Assembly (NCBI RefSeq): GCF_003634705.1
Contig: NZ_RBWU01000001.1
Span: forward strand, 744,001-808,000
Reading direction: 5' to 3'
Source: Actinomadura pelletieri DSM 43383
Lineage (GTDB): Bacteria; Actinomycetota; Actinomycetes; Streptosporangiales; Streptosporangiaceae
DNA: 64,000 bases
The position numbers were made by a program, and so were the translations under genes. The notes under the pieces were generated by a model. That model did not search any database. It was not told where the DNA came from and saw nothing but the letters and a program-made list of their open reading frames with translations. Numbering within the stretch: position 1 is the stretch's first letter; each line of letters opens with the position of its first letter. Positions 7,970 to 15,442 of the stretch are shown here, piece by piece.

Positions 7970-9699
7970 TCCTCCGGCTTCTGTCCTTCGCGCGTCCCGC
8001 CCGGGGAAGGCTAGCCCTCGCCGTCCTGTTCGGCGTGCTGGCGCTCGGCAGCGGCGTCGCCCTGATGGCCACGTCCGCCTGGCTGATCTCCCGTGCCGCG
8101 CAACACCCACCGGTCCTCATGCTCATGGTCGCGATCGTCGCCGTGCGCGCCTTCGGCCTCGGACGCGGCGTCTTCCGCTACCTCGAACGCCTCACCGGAC
8201 ACGACGCGACATTCCGGATCCTCGCCGACCTCCGCGCCCGCGTCTACGAACGGCTGGAGCGACTCGGACCCGGTTTCCACAGCGGCGACCTGCTGAACCG
8301 GCTCGTCGCCGACGTCGACGCCGTCCAGGATCTCTTCCTGCGCGTCCTGCTGCCCTGCACGGTCGCCGCCGTCGTCGGCGCCCTGTCCGTAGGCCTCGCC
8401 TGGGCGCTGCTCCCCTCGGCGGGGGCCGTCCTCCTGTGCGCTCTCCTTATCGCGGGCGTCGTCGTCCCCTGGCTCACGGCCGCAACGGCCCGCCGCGCCG
8501 AACACCGCACGACCGACCTGCGCGCCGAACTGACGTCCCATGTCGTCGACACCCTCCACGGCGCCCCCGAACTCATCGCCTACGGCGCCGCGCCCGCCCA
8601 ACTCGCCGAAGCGGCCCGCCTCGACCGCGACTTCACCCGTGCCTCGGCCCGCTCCGCGACCACCGCCGGTGCCGGTGCGGCCGTCTCCGCCCTCGCCGGC
8701 GGCCTGGCCGTCTGGGGCAGCCTCGCGGTCGGTGTACCGGCCGTCCGCTCCGGGGCGTTGGACGGCGTGCTCCTCGCGGTCATCGTCCTGTTGCCCCTGG
8801 CCGCCTTCGAGGTCGTCAACGGCCTCCCGCTCGCCGCCCAGTACAGGGAACGCGTCCACCGCTCCGCCACCCGCGTCTTCGCCGTCCTGGACGCCCCCGA
8901 ACCCGTCCCCGACCCGCAAAAACCCACCCCCCTCCCCAAACCGCCCTACACCCTCCGCATCGAAAACCTCCAAGCCCGCTGGACGCCCACAGCACCCCCA
9001 GCCCTCAACGACATTTCCCTCACCCTGACGCCAGGCCGCCGCTGCGCGATAGTCGGCCCAAGCGGCTCAGGCAAGACAACCCTCACCGCCGTCCTCCTCC
9101 GCTTCCTGGAACGATCAGGCGGCCAAGCCACCCTCAACAACACAGACATCCGCGACCTCACCGGCGACGACGTCCGCCGCGTGATCGGCCTCTGCGCCCA
9201 GGACGCCCACCTGTTCGACTCGACGATCGGCGCCAACATCCGCCTCGCCCGCCCGACCGCCACCGACGAGGAGATCCGCGACGCCCTACGCCGCGCCCGC
9301 CTCCTCGACTGGATCGACACCCTCCCCCAGGGACTCGACACCCACGTCGGCGAACACGGCGCCCAGGTCTCCGGCGGTCAACGCCAGCGCATCGCCCTGG
9401 CCCGCGCCCTCCTAGCCGACTTCCCGATCCTCCTGCTGGACGAACCCGCCGAGCACCTCGACATCGCGACCGCCGACGCCCTCACCGCCGACCTCCTCAC
9501 CGCCACCGAAGGCCGCACGACCCTCCTAGTCACCCACCGCCTCACCGGCCTGGACGCCGTAGACGAAATCATCGTCCTGGACAAAGGCCAGGTCATCGAC
9601 CGCGGAACCCACACCGACCTCCTCTCCCGCCCCGGCCTCTACCGCACCCTCTGGCACCACGAACAAACTCCAACGCCGCCACTCACCCAACCGGCGTAA
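7966..9699 (+). CDS. cydC: Thiol-reductant ABC exporter subunit CydC
   Basis: A 577-residue half-transporter that pairs with CydD, which is fused to it in some actinobacteria but separate here. Six membrane segments are followed by an ATPase with Walker A GPSGSGKTT, signature VSGGQRQR and Walker B LLLDEPAE. The ATG at 7966 overlaps the cydD stop. The 3' third uses a more A/C-rich codon set (many ccc, aac and cca codons) than the 5' part. Its stop codon lies inside the palindrome of the downstream toxin-antitoxin promoter. Confidence 0.93.
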   Translation: MILRLLSFARPARGRLALAVLFGVLALGSGVALMATSAWLISRAAQHPPVLMLMVAIVAVRAFGLGRGVFRYLERLTGHDATFRILADLRARVYERLERLGPGFHSGDLLNRLVADVDAVQDLFLRVLLPCTVAAVVGALSVGLAWALLPSAGAVLLCALLIAGVVVPWLTAATARRAEHRTTDLRAELTSHVVDTLHGAPELIAYGAAPAQLAEAARLDRDFTRASARSATTAGAGAAVSALAGGLAVWGSLAVGVPAVRSGALDGVLLAVIVLLPLAAFEVVNGLPLAAQYRERVHRSATRVFAVLDAPEPVPDPQKPTPLPKPPYTLRIENLQARWTPTAPPALNDISLTLTPGRRCAIVGPSGSGKTTLTAVLLRFLERSGGQATLNNTDIRDLTGDDVRRVIGLCAQDAHLFDSTIGANIRLARPTATDEEIRDALRRARLLDWIDTLPQGLDTHVGEHGAQVSGGQRQRIALARALLADFPILLLDEPAEHLDIATADALTADLLTATEGRTTLLVTHRLTGLDAVDEIIVLDKGQVIDRGTHTDLLSRPGLYRTLWHHEQTPTPPLTQPA

Positions 9700-9721
9700 C
9701 ACGCCGTGTTACGCTAGCCGT
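9694..9721 (+). promoter_or_regulatory. Palindromic operator and leaderless promoter of the RHH/PIN module
   Basis: Perfect 10-base arms GCGTAACACG (9694-9703) and CGTGTTACGC (9705-9714) are separated by one base; the cydC stop TAA is inside the left arm. The right arm overlaps a -10 box TACGCT (9710-9715) that stands six bases before the ATG at 9722, so the transcript would be leaderless. A dyad over the -10 is the expected place for autorepression by a ribbon-helix-helix antitoxin. Confidence 0.75.
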
Positions 9722-10033
9722 ATGACCAACAAGCGGTTCAGCATCTCGATGGATCCGCAGGTACACACGGCGATCAAGGAGCACGCGGACGCGGCGGGCC
9801 TCGACATCTCCGGTTACATGGTCGCCGCGGCCGTGGCCCAGATGGCGGCGGACGACGCGGCCGAGGCCGTCTTCGCCCCCCTGGACGCCGACAACTCCGA
9901 AGCACTGAAGGAGGGCGCGACACTCCAGCCGCCCCCGCAGCCGACGCTCGAAGACCTCAGCGCCGAAGATCAGGCAATGGTCCGCAGAATAATCTCCTCG
10001 GCCCTCGGCACAGACCAAGCCGACGTCGCGTGA
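9722..10033 (+). CDS. Ribbon-helix-helix antitoxin-like protein
   Basis: 103 residues. The first 45 residues match a MetJ/Arc/CopG-type ribbon-helix-helix: a beta strand RFSISM followed by two helices with a GLDISGYM turn. The C-terminal half is acidic and Pro-rich, as expected of a toxin-neutralising tail. There is no ribosome-binding site and the ATG is six bases from a -10 box, so translation is probably leaderless. Its TGA overlaps the GTG of the PIN-domain gene, a typical antitoxin-toxin coupling. Confidence 0.8.
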   Translation: MTNKRFSISMDPQVHTAIKEHADAAGLDISGYMVAAAVAQMAADDAAEAVFAPLDADNSEALKEGATLQPPPQPTLEDLSAEDQAMVRRIISSALGTDQADVA

Positions 10034-10512
10034 CCACCCGAACGGTCGTCTACGACACCGGCATGCTCCTGGCGATGCTGGCACGCGACCCACGGGCCCT
10101 GACACTGCACCATGGCCTGCGCGCCGCACCACACCGGCCCATCGTCATAGGCCCCGTCCTGGCACAGGCTTGGCGACCTGACCCGAAGAACATTCACGCC
10201 TTCAGCGGCTACCTGAAAGACTGCACGGTCCCCCAGACACGCGGCAGCACGGCACCGGTCCGAGGAGCGGTCTCGACCTCAGGATGCGTGGCGTGCGCGA
10301 GGACCGCCACCCTGGACGTCTACAAACGGGCCGGATCGATGCTCGCCAAGGCCAACCTACCGACCAAGAAGCGCCCAGACGCCATCGACGCCCTGGTCGT
10401 GGTGACGGCAGCACTACACGTCCCCGCCCAAATCCTCACCAGCGACCCCGCCGACATGGCCGCCTACACGGCGACCCTCGACCACGCAGACATCCAAATC
10501 CACCAAATCTAA
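10030..10512 (+). CDS. PIN-domain (VapC-like) toxin
   Basis: 160 residues with PIN-domain acidic residues: Asp9 in VVYDTGMLLAML, an Asp in the PDAIDALVVV segment (about 116-125), and Asp in TSDPADM near the C-terminus. PIN toxins cleave tRNA or other RNA in a Mg-dependent way. The start is a GTG overlapping the antitoxin stop. It is longer than typical VapC (about 130 residues) because of a central insertion of about 30 residues containing two Cys (GCVACA), which could bind metal. A chromosomal type II module is the most economical reading. Confidence 0.8.
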   Translation: MTTRTVVYDTGMLLAMLARDPRALTLHHGLRAAPHRPIVIGPVLAQAWRPDPKNIHAFSGYLKDCTVPQTRGSTAPVRGAVSTSGCVACARTATLDVYKRAGSMLAKANLPTKKRPDAIDALVVVTAALHVPAQILTSDPADMAAYTATLDHADIQIHQI

Positions 10513-10817
10513 CCCTCCCACACCCCGGCGATCACTCGAGAACTCCCGCAACTCACGCCTTCGGCCTTCCGCCTTCACCGGGTTTCAGCAGTGAGCGACC
10601 GCGGGGTCTTGCCTGCACGCGATAGATAAATGACACCGACTCGTCCAGCGCCATGTCCAAAGCGGAAGCGACACCGCGAGCGCCGACTCGCTCAGCGCGA
10701 TAACCAAGGCTGGGCTCAACAACCAAAAGCGATCGGGCACGCAACGGGCACGGAAGCGAAAGAAGCGATCGCAAGAGACGAGAGCCCAGGTCGTGTCTTA
10801 CCTGGCTCTCTACCGGG
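10513..10817. other. Gap between the PIN toxin and tRNA-Ala
   Basis: About 305 bases with no supported gene. The short open frames here have random composition. I see no hairpin with a T run. The tRNA-Ala transcript (minus strand) ends into this gap. Confidence 0.4.
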
Positions 10818-10890
10818 TGGAGCCTAGGGGATTCGAACCCCTGACACCTGGCTTGCAAAGCCAGTGCTCTACCAACTGAGCTAAGGCCCC
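10818..10890 (-). tRNA. tRNA-Ala(UGC)
   Basis: On the minus strand this reads as a complete 73-base cloverleaf: acceptor GGGGCCT paired with AGGCTCC including the G3-U70 wobble that identifies alanine tRNA, D-arm GCTCAGTTGGTAGAGC, anticodon loop with TGC in TTTGCAA, and T-arm GGTTCGAAT. The discriminator base is A and CCA is not encoded. In many actinobacteria this tRNA lies beside tRNA-Ile downstream of gyrA; here it is about 15 kb from tRNA-Ile (26225). Confidence 0.97.
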
Positions 10891-11184
10891 TTGTCATCCT
10901 GCTATTGACCTGCGCTGACACAAGGTCGGCGCAACCGACGTCGATCGTACACCGTTGAGCAAGCACAAGCTTTCCGGCGAGGTCAGCCGGACGGTCAGGA
11001 ACCGGCGGCACCATGGTTGTACGCCGGGGCGTGCCGGTCGCGAGGTGCCCTCTGGGGGGACGGCGCACTCGCGACCGGCACGCGAGGGGGGCGCGCCCGC
11101 GCCTCGGGGGACACTGGCCGGGCACGCCGCCCCACCCGCGACCCCGGTCGCCGCCTTTGCACCGGGGCCACGGGAGTCAGGAAC
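10891..11184. other. Gap holding the upstream part of a duplicated segment
   Basis: No gene is supported. Positions about 11110-11255 (including the 3' end of the next small gene) match 13220-13370 closely, for example the shared CCGCCTTT-CACCGGGGCC and ACCGCCCGGCC stretches. This shows that the segment was duplicated together with the XRE regulator. Confidence 0.5.
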
Positions 11185-11370
11185 TCAGAAACCGCCCGGC
11201 CACCTCACCGGGACGAACAGGCGCCGCACCTTTCCATGGGCACGGCCGCGCCACCATCCCGGCGCGTTCTCCTCGGCGTAGAACACGCCGACGATCCGTC
11301 CACCCCTCCGGTCGGTGATCAGATACGCCCCGTCCTCGCCATCGACCTCGTAGCCGCAATCGCGGGTCAT
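11185..11370 (-). CDS. Small protein 3 of the XRE-associated cluster
   Basis: 61 residues, last of three minus-strand genes with overlapping stops and starts. The ATG at 11370 overlaps the previous TGA (ATGA). The sequence has a beta-rich, ligand-binding look (YLITDRRGGRIVGVFYAEE) and ends with a basic WWRGRAHGKVRRLF stretch. I know no family. A degenerate copy of its C-terminal part (WWRGQARGKVRRLFVP) survives at about 13300-13370 upstream of the second XRE gene, so it belonged to the duplicated module. Confidence 0.6.
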   Translation of the reverse strand: MTRDCGYEVDGEDGAYLITDRRGGRIVGVFYAEENAPGWWRGRAHGKVRRLFVPVRWPGGF

Positions 11371-11591
11371 GATGATCTCCGCCTTGCCGCCATGATGGCT
11401 TCGCCGAGCCGATCCGGCGTCGCGCCCTCGACAAGTCGGGCCTTGTCGACGAGGGCCCACCATTCGCGGGTGAAGTACCCGAACCACACCGTCGTGGCGC
11501 CATATCGGGCCTGGATACGGCGGGCCTCCGCAACCCGGACGGGTATGGGGTCGACGCGTGCCGTGTCGTCGGTCAGCCGATCATCGATCAC
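11367..11591 (-). CDS. Small protein 2 of the XRE-associated cluster
   Basis: 74 residues starting at a GTG that overlaps the stop of the upstream gene (GTGA). It contains RYGATTVWFGYFTREWWAL and a TPDRLGEAI ending. The layout (aromatic strand, WWA, then a TPxxLxExI helix) parallels small protein 1, so the two look like diverged paralogues. Function is unknown. Overlaps on both sides indicate a coupled operon running away from the XRE regulator at 11934. Confidence 0.55.
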   Translation of the reverse strand: MIDDRLTDDTARVDPIPVRVAEARRIQARYGATTVWFGYFTREWWALVDKARLVEGATPDRLGEAIMAARRRSS

Positions 11592-11791
11592 CGGGTCACC
11601 GCCCGGATCTGCTCGGCAAGCTGCTCGGGGGTGTCCGCGTCGACGCTCGCCTCTCGGTTGAGGTCCTTGTCGGCCAGTGGCCCCCGAGTGGCCCACCACC
11701 GGCCACGGTCGGAGTGAATGATGGACCAGCCGGGAAAGTCCGCTTTGAGCCGGGCCCGTGCGTCGGCCGTAGTTGTTGAATTCGAGGCCAT
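11588..11791 (-). CDS. Small protein 1 of the XRE-associated cluster
   Basis: 67 residues, first gene of the three-gene minus-strand unit and divergent from the XRE regulator. It shows FPGWSI, then GRWWATRGP, then an acidic DADTPEQLAEQI helix. This pattern resembles small orphan proteins I associate with HTH regulators in Thermomonosporaceae-type genomes, but no function is established. By analogy with XRE plus small-protein pairs such as WhiJ/DUF397 it may modulate the regulator. Confidence 0.6.
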   Translation of the reverse strand: MASNSTTTADARARLKADFPGWSIIHSDRGRWWATRGPLADKDLNREASVDADTPEQLAEQIRAVTR

Positions 11792-11842
11792 CCGACCACC
11801 CCTGATAGCGATACACGTTTATGCGGTCACCATCAGTGAATT

Positions 11843-11858
11843 TGTGGCGGGCGCCACA
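11843..11858 (+). promoter_or_regulatory. Dyad between the small-gene cluster and XRE1
   Basis: TGTGGCG and CGCCACA arms around a GG centre, in the 142-base divergent interval between the small genes (start 11791) and XRE1 (start 11934). The position suits an operator shared by both directions. Low complexity makes chance possible. Confidence 0.4.
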
Positions 11859-11933
11859 CAGCCAGGGGAGACTGATGGAGGAAAGGGGAGGGACCAGGAG
11901 GACCTCCGCTCACCGGCGAGAGGCGCATCGCAC

Positions 11934-13124
11934 ATGTCCGCCGCAAGGAAGATCATCGGTGCACGCCTGCGTGAAATACGCGAGGCAGACCCGTACTGGT
12001 CGCGTGGCGACCTGGCCCGCCTGATGCGCACTACCGCCACCCCCGAGGAACTGCCGCACGTCGCACACGTGCCGCCCCTCACCGACATGATCAAGCAATG
12101 GGAGGCGGGGAAGCACACGCCCGGGCCCCGGTACCGGAGGCTGTACGCCCGCGTCACGGGCAAGCCCGAAGCGGACCTGTTCGGGACCGACCAGCCCGCG
12201 CCATCCGTCTGGCGTCCAGACGGCCTCAACGGGTCGTTCACGCCCGACGACGAAGAGCGGCTCATCTTGGCCGCTGCCCGTCCCGTCCGGACGGACATGG
12301 TCGTCGTAAGAACCCTTGCAACCATCCTTGCCGCGCAGCGCCGTTTAGAGGACTCCATCGGGTCGGCGCCACTCATCGCCCCGACACGGGCACAGCTCGC
12401 CGCGATCGAGGACATGATCGGTGAAGCCCGCGCGCCGGTCCGTGGGGAGCTGCTCGACGTCGCCGGGCAGTGGGCGCAGTTCGCCGGGTGGCTCCACACC
12501 AGCAACGAGCAGTACTCCGACGCGCTGGCTTGCTTCGGCCGCGCGCTGGAGTGGGCCACCGAGATCGACGACCGGCACCTCATCGGGTCGGTGTTGTCCT
12601 GGCGTGGCTACATCGCCGAGCGGAGGGGGCAAATCGGGTCCATGATCGGCCTATCGCAGGCCGGGCAACGGGTCCGGCGCGGCACCGCCGACCGAGTGAC
12701 CGCGCTCTATCAGGAGGCGCGGGCGCGGGCGCTGCTCGGCGAGGCGACCGAGGTGGACAGGCTTACGGAAACCGCGGCGGCCGAGGCGGAGGAGACACAA
12801 CCTGCGGAGGCCCGGCCTTGGGAGTACTACTACGAGAGGCCCGGCATCTTCGGCCTTGAGCACGGTCTCATCTACCGCATCCTCGGTCGCACCGACCGGT
12901 CCCAGAACGCGACCGCCGTGGAGCACCTGAACGCGGGCTTGAACGTCCTGTCGGCGGACATGCGGTCGTCGGAATGGGCGGGAGCATTCCTCTACCAGCT
13001 CGCGCTCGCCTACAGGCAGGCCGAGGAGCCAGAGGAGGTCATGCGGGTCGTGGAGGAGTTGGAGAGGATCGTGAACCGGCTCAGGTCGGATCCGCTCCGG
13101 CGCCGCCTGGACGCGCTACGCTGA
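11934..13124 (+). CDS. XRE-family HTH regulator with TPR-like C-terminus (copy 1)
   Basis: 396 residues. Residues about 6-80 are an XRE helix-turn-helix (IGARLREIRE, then DLARLMR, then MIKQWEAGKHTPG). The rest is alpha-helical with repeated LxxAxxxA patterns, as in TPR-type sensor halves of actinobacterial regulators. I place the start at the ATG at 11934, because homology with copy 2 begins there and the upstream in-frame extension is not conserved. It is 396 residues long, exactly as is copy 2 (13441), and the two align throughout, so they are tandem duplicates. Confidence 0.85.
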   Translation: MSAARKIIGARLREIREADPYWSRGDLARLMRTTATPEELPHVAHVPPLTDMIKQWEAGKHTPGPRYRRLYARVTGKPEADLFGTDQPAPSVWRPDGLNGSFTPDDEERLILAAARPVRTDMVVVRTLATILAAQRRLEDSIGSAPLIAPTRAQLAAIEDMIGEARAPVRGELLDVAGQWAQFAGWLHTSNEQYSDALACFGRALEWATEIDDRHLIGSVLSWRGYIAERRGQIGSMIGLSQAGQRVRRGTADRVTALYQEARARALLGEATEVDRLTETAAAEAEETQPAEARPWEYYYERPGIFGLEHGLIYRILGRTDRSQNATAVEHLNAGLNVLSADMRSSEWAGAFLYQLALAYRQAEEPEEVMRVVEELERIVNRLRSDPLRRRLDALR

Positions 13125-13440
13125 CGGGGCGATGCACCGGCGCCCCGCCACCCTCGCAACGAGGGAGACGGGACGCCAGCCGATCCCCGGCGTGCCTCCA
13201 TTGCGACACCTTCCCCGGGCACGCCTCCCCAGCCGTACCCCCGGCCGCCGCCTTTCCACCGGGGCCGCAGGAGTCAGAGACTTAGGAACCGCCCGGCCCA
13301 CCTCCACGGGCCCGGCTGCTGGCACGAACAGCCGACGCACCTTGCCGCGGGCTTGTCCGCGCCACCACAACTAGAGGAAGACTGGGGGAGGAACAGGGGA
13401 GGATGACCCCTCCCCCAGGACGTCGGAACGGTGCATCGCA
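13125..13440. repeat. Duplicated segment with remnant of small protein 3
   Basis: Positions about 13220-13370 repeat 11110-11255 in the same orientation with many substitutions. On the minus strand it still encodes a WWRGQARGKVRRLFVP-like stretch matching the C-terminus of small protein 3, without an intact gene. The last 70 bases before XRE2 also resemble the leader of XRE1 (purine-rich, then GCATCGCA before the start). The duplicated module therefore lost its small genes. Confidence 0.7.
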
Positions 13441-14631
13441 GTGTCCTCTCCCGACAAGAAGAGCATCGGCGCCCGCCTACGCGCGGCACGGGAAGCCCCG
13501 CCCTACTGGTCGCGCAAAACCCTCGCGCAACGACTGCGCGCGGCCGCCGCACCCGCCGACCGCGCCGCACTCCCCGGCGTCGAATCCCTCACGCACATGA
13601 TCAAAGAATGGGAGGCGGGCAAGTACGTCCCCCGCCCCGACTACCGGGCCCTCTACGCTCGCGCGACCGGCAAGGGCGAGACGGAACTGTTCGGCGACTA
13701 CCCACCCGCCCACGGCGCGCTGTGGCGTCCCAACGGCATCAACGGGTCGATCACACCGGACGACGAGGAACGCCTCGCCCTCGCCACCCACCGCCCCACC
13801 CGCCTCGACACGGCGGCACTGGACGCCCTCTCAACCGTCCTCGCCGGGCAACGCCGTCTAGAGGACACCATTGGGTCGGCGCCTCTCATAGCGCCCGTCC
13901 GGGCACAACTCGCCGTCATCGAGTCCCTCGTCAACGGCGCTCGCGGCACCTTGCGCCAGAGGGTCGTGGACGTCGCGTCCCAGTGGGCGCAGTTCGCCGC
14001 GTGGCTACACGCGTCCTGTCGCCAACTCGATGAGGCCGACCGGCTCTATGACCGGGCGATCGTTTGGGCCACCGAAGCCGACGTCCCAGACATGGCCGCA
14101 ACGGCGTGGAACATGAAGGGTCACACGGCCTGGGTGCGCCGCGCGGTCGGTCCGATGATCGGTCTCTCTCAGGCCGCATTACGAGATCGAAGGGCGACAC
14201 CTGGGGTGCGTGCCCTAGCTGCGCAACAAGAAGCTCGTGGACACGCCATCACCGGCGACCTCGACGCCATGGACCGGCAACTCGACCTCGCGCAGACACT
14301 GACCCTGGAGGCCGCCGCGGCGCCAGACGAAGAGCCGCCATGGATCTACTTCTTCGACGCCAGCATGTTCGCGTTACAGCGTGCCCGTGCGTATCTATAT
14401 GTCCCTGAGCGGGCCGAGGCTGCGGCCGAGTTGCTCGAAGCGGGTTTGGCAGGGATGCCCACCGAGATGCGGCGGTCGGAATGGATCGCGCACTACCTCG
14501 CCGACCTTGCCCGTGTTTACCGTGACTTCCACGAGGACGGAGAGGCCGACCGCATCATCAACGAAGTTGACCAGATTGCGCAGGCGACCGGATCGAGCAT
14601 CCTCGCACGGGAGGTCGCCGCCCTACGCTGA
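13441..14631 (+). CDS. XRE-family HTH regulator with TPR-like C-terminus (copy 2)
   Basis: 396 residues from a GTG start. The XRE helix-turn-helix is at residues about 8-80 (IGARLRAARE, MIKEWEAGKYVPRP) and the C-terminal half is helical and TPR-like. It shares long identical stretches with copy 1, such as RRLEDTIGSAPLIAP against RRLEDSIGSAPLIAP and the WAQFA-WLH segment. The HTH recognition region differs (TLAQRLR against DLARLMR), so the operators may have diverged. Its neighbouring small genes are lost, and it may act on targets elsewhere or on the copy 1 cluster. Confidence 0.85.
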   Translation: MSSPDKKSIGARLRAAREAPPYWSRKTLAQRLRAAAAPADRAALPGVESLTHMIKEWEAGKYVPRPDYRALYARATGKGETELFGDYPPAHGALWRPNGINGSITPDDEERLALATHRPTRLDTAALDALSTVLAGQRRLEDTIGSAPLIAPVRAQLAVIESLVNGARGTLRQRVVDVASQWAQFAAWLHASCRQLDEADRLYDRAIVWATEADVPDMAATAWNMKGHTAWVRRAVGPMIGLSQAALRDRRATPGVRALAAQQEARGHAITGDLDAMDRQLDLAQTLTLEAAAAPDEEPPWIYFFDASMFALQRARAYLYVPERAEAAAELLEAGLAGMPTEMRRSEWIAHYLADLARVYRDFHEDGEADRIINEVDQIAQATGSSILAREVAALR

Positions 14632-15372
14632 CAACGCCACACGTCGGCGACACCATGCCAGATCACCGGCGTTGGCCTCGACACCCGACCGATACAACGA
14701 CACCCATACGCAGGACATATAGCTGCACCTGACCTGGCCAACCGAAGCTCACACCGACGACGGTCCCGCACGTTGGCGACACGATCGACCTGGGCAGCCG
14801 CGGGGCGTCTGTCTCCGAGCGGTGGAGACCTCCAAGAAGTCGGTCGTGCGGCAGACCACGACCACTCGGGCCACGACCCGGCGTCAGGCTTACAGGTAGC
14901 CGATCCAGCCGAGGGTGAACGCCGGGGCTGCTGTCGTCGCCCTCAGCACGTCTGGCCCGAGTGCTACAGGTAGCCGACTATGCCTAGGAGGACGACCGTG
15001 GTGGCGAGGGTTGTGTAGAAGGCCGTCGTCCACGCGGCCATGACGGCGGTTCGGCGCCAGATTGGCAGGGATGATGTGTGGTGCGGGTCGGGGGTGGGCT
15101 CGTCGTCGTAGTAGTAGAGGTAGCCGTCGGGGACGTGCGTGAGCACGGCGAACTGGTCGGGGGGCCGCCGGACGTCTGCCGCGGAGCCCTGCGGGCGCGT
15201 CGTTTCGCGTTGAGACGGGTGTAGTGGTGGGTTCGGCTGGTGTCGTCGGTGAAGATGTCGTCTGCTGACCGGGGACGAGTGAAGCCGAGTTTTTACAGCC
15301 CTGGCCTGTTTGCGTACCGATTCCAGTGACCTTGCGGAATCGGTGGTCGTGCACCGATTGAGCTGGGAGTGC
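14632..15372. other. Low-information gap with a duplicated ORF end
   Basis: About 740 bases with no firmly supported gene. The motif TACAGGTAGCCGA occurs at about 14891 and again at about 14965, in both cases as the reverse complement of the last codons (Gly-Tyr-Leu-stop) of a hydrophobic minus-strand frame. The left copy is only a fragment. A possible small membrane protein is listed separately. Confidence 0.45.
14964..15146 (-). CDS. Possible small membrane protein
   Basis: About 60 residues if translation starts at the GTG at 15146. It carries a Tyr/Asp-rich stretch (GYLYYYDDEPTPDP) and then one hydrophobic helix ending VVLLGIVGYL at the stop. The pattern of a polar head followed by a single transmembrane segment is plausible, but there is no clear ribosome-binding site. 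A second, broken copy of the C-terminus lies about 75 bases downstream. I do not recognise it. Confidence 0.3.
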   Translation of the reverse strand: MLTHVPDGYLYYYDDEPTPDPHHTSSLPIWRRTAVMAAWTTAFYTTLATTVVLLGIVGYL

Positions 15373-15407
15373 TGCAAATCAGTGCTCTGCCAACTGAGCT
15401 AGGCCCC
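15373..15407 (-). pseudogene. Truncated tRNA-Ala copy
   Basis: On the minus strand the 35 bases begin GGGGCCTAGCTCAGTTGG and continue through the D-arm (GGCAGAGC) to TTTGCA, the anticodon loop of tRNA-Ala(UGC). One base is missing at the acceptor/D-arm junction, and the 3' half (anticodon 3' stem, T-arm, acceptor 3' strand) is absent. It has the same orientation as the intact gene 4.5 kb to the left. It is a remnant, not a functional tRNA. Confidence 0.8.
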
Positions 15408-15442
15408 TTGTGGTGGTCGCGGGTTGTGCGGCGGGATAAAGC

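Noticed and set aside
11718..11933. 72-residue N-terminal extension of XRE copy 1
   Set aside because: It overlaps the small-gene promoter region, is not shared with copy 2 and has no protein-like features.
15373..15407. Second functional tRNA-Ala
   Set aside because: The 3' half of the cloverleaf is missing and the D-arm junction has a deletion.
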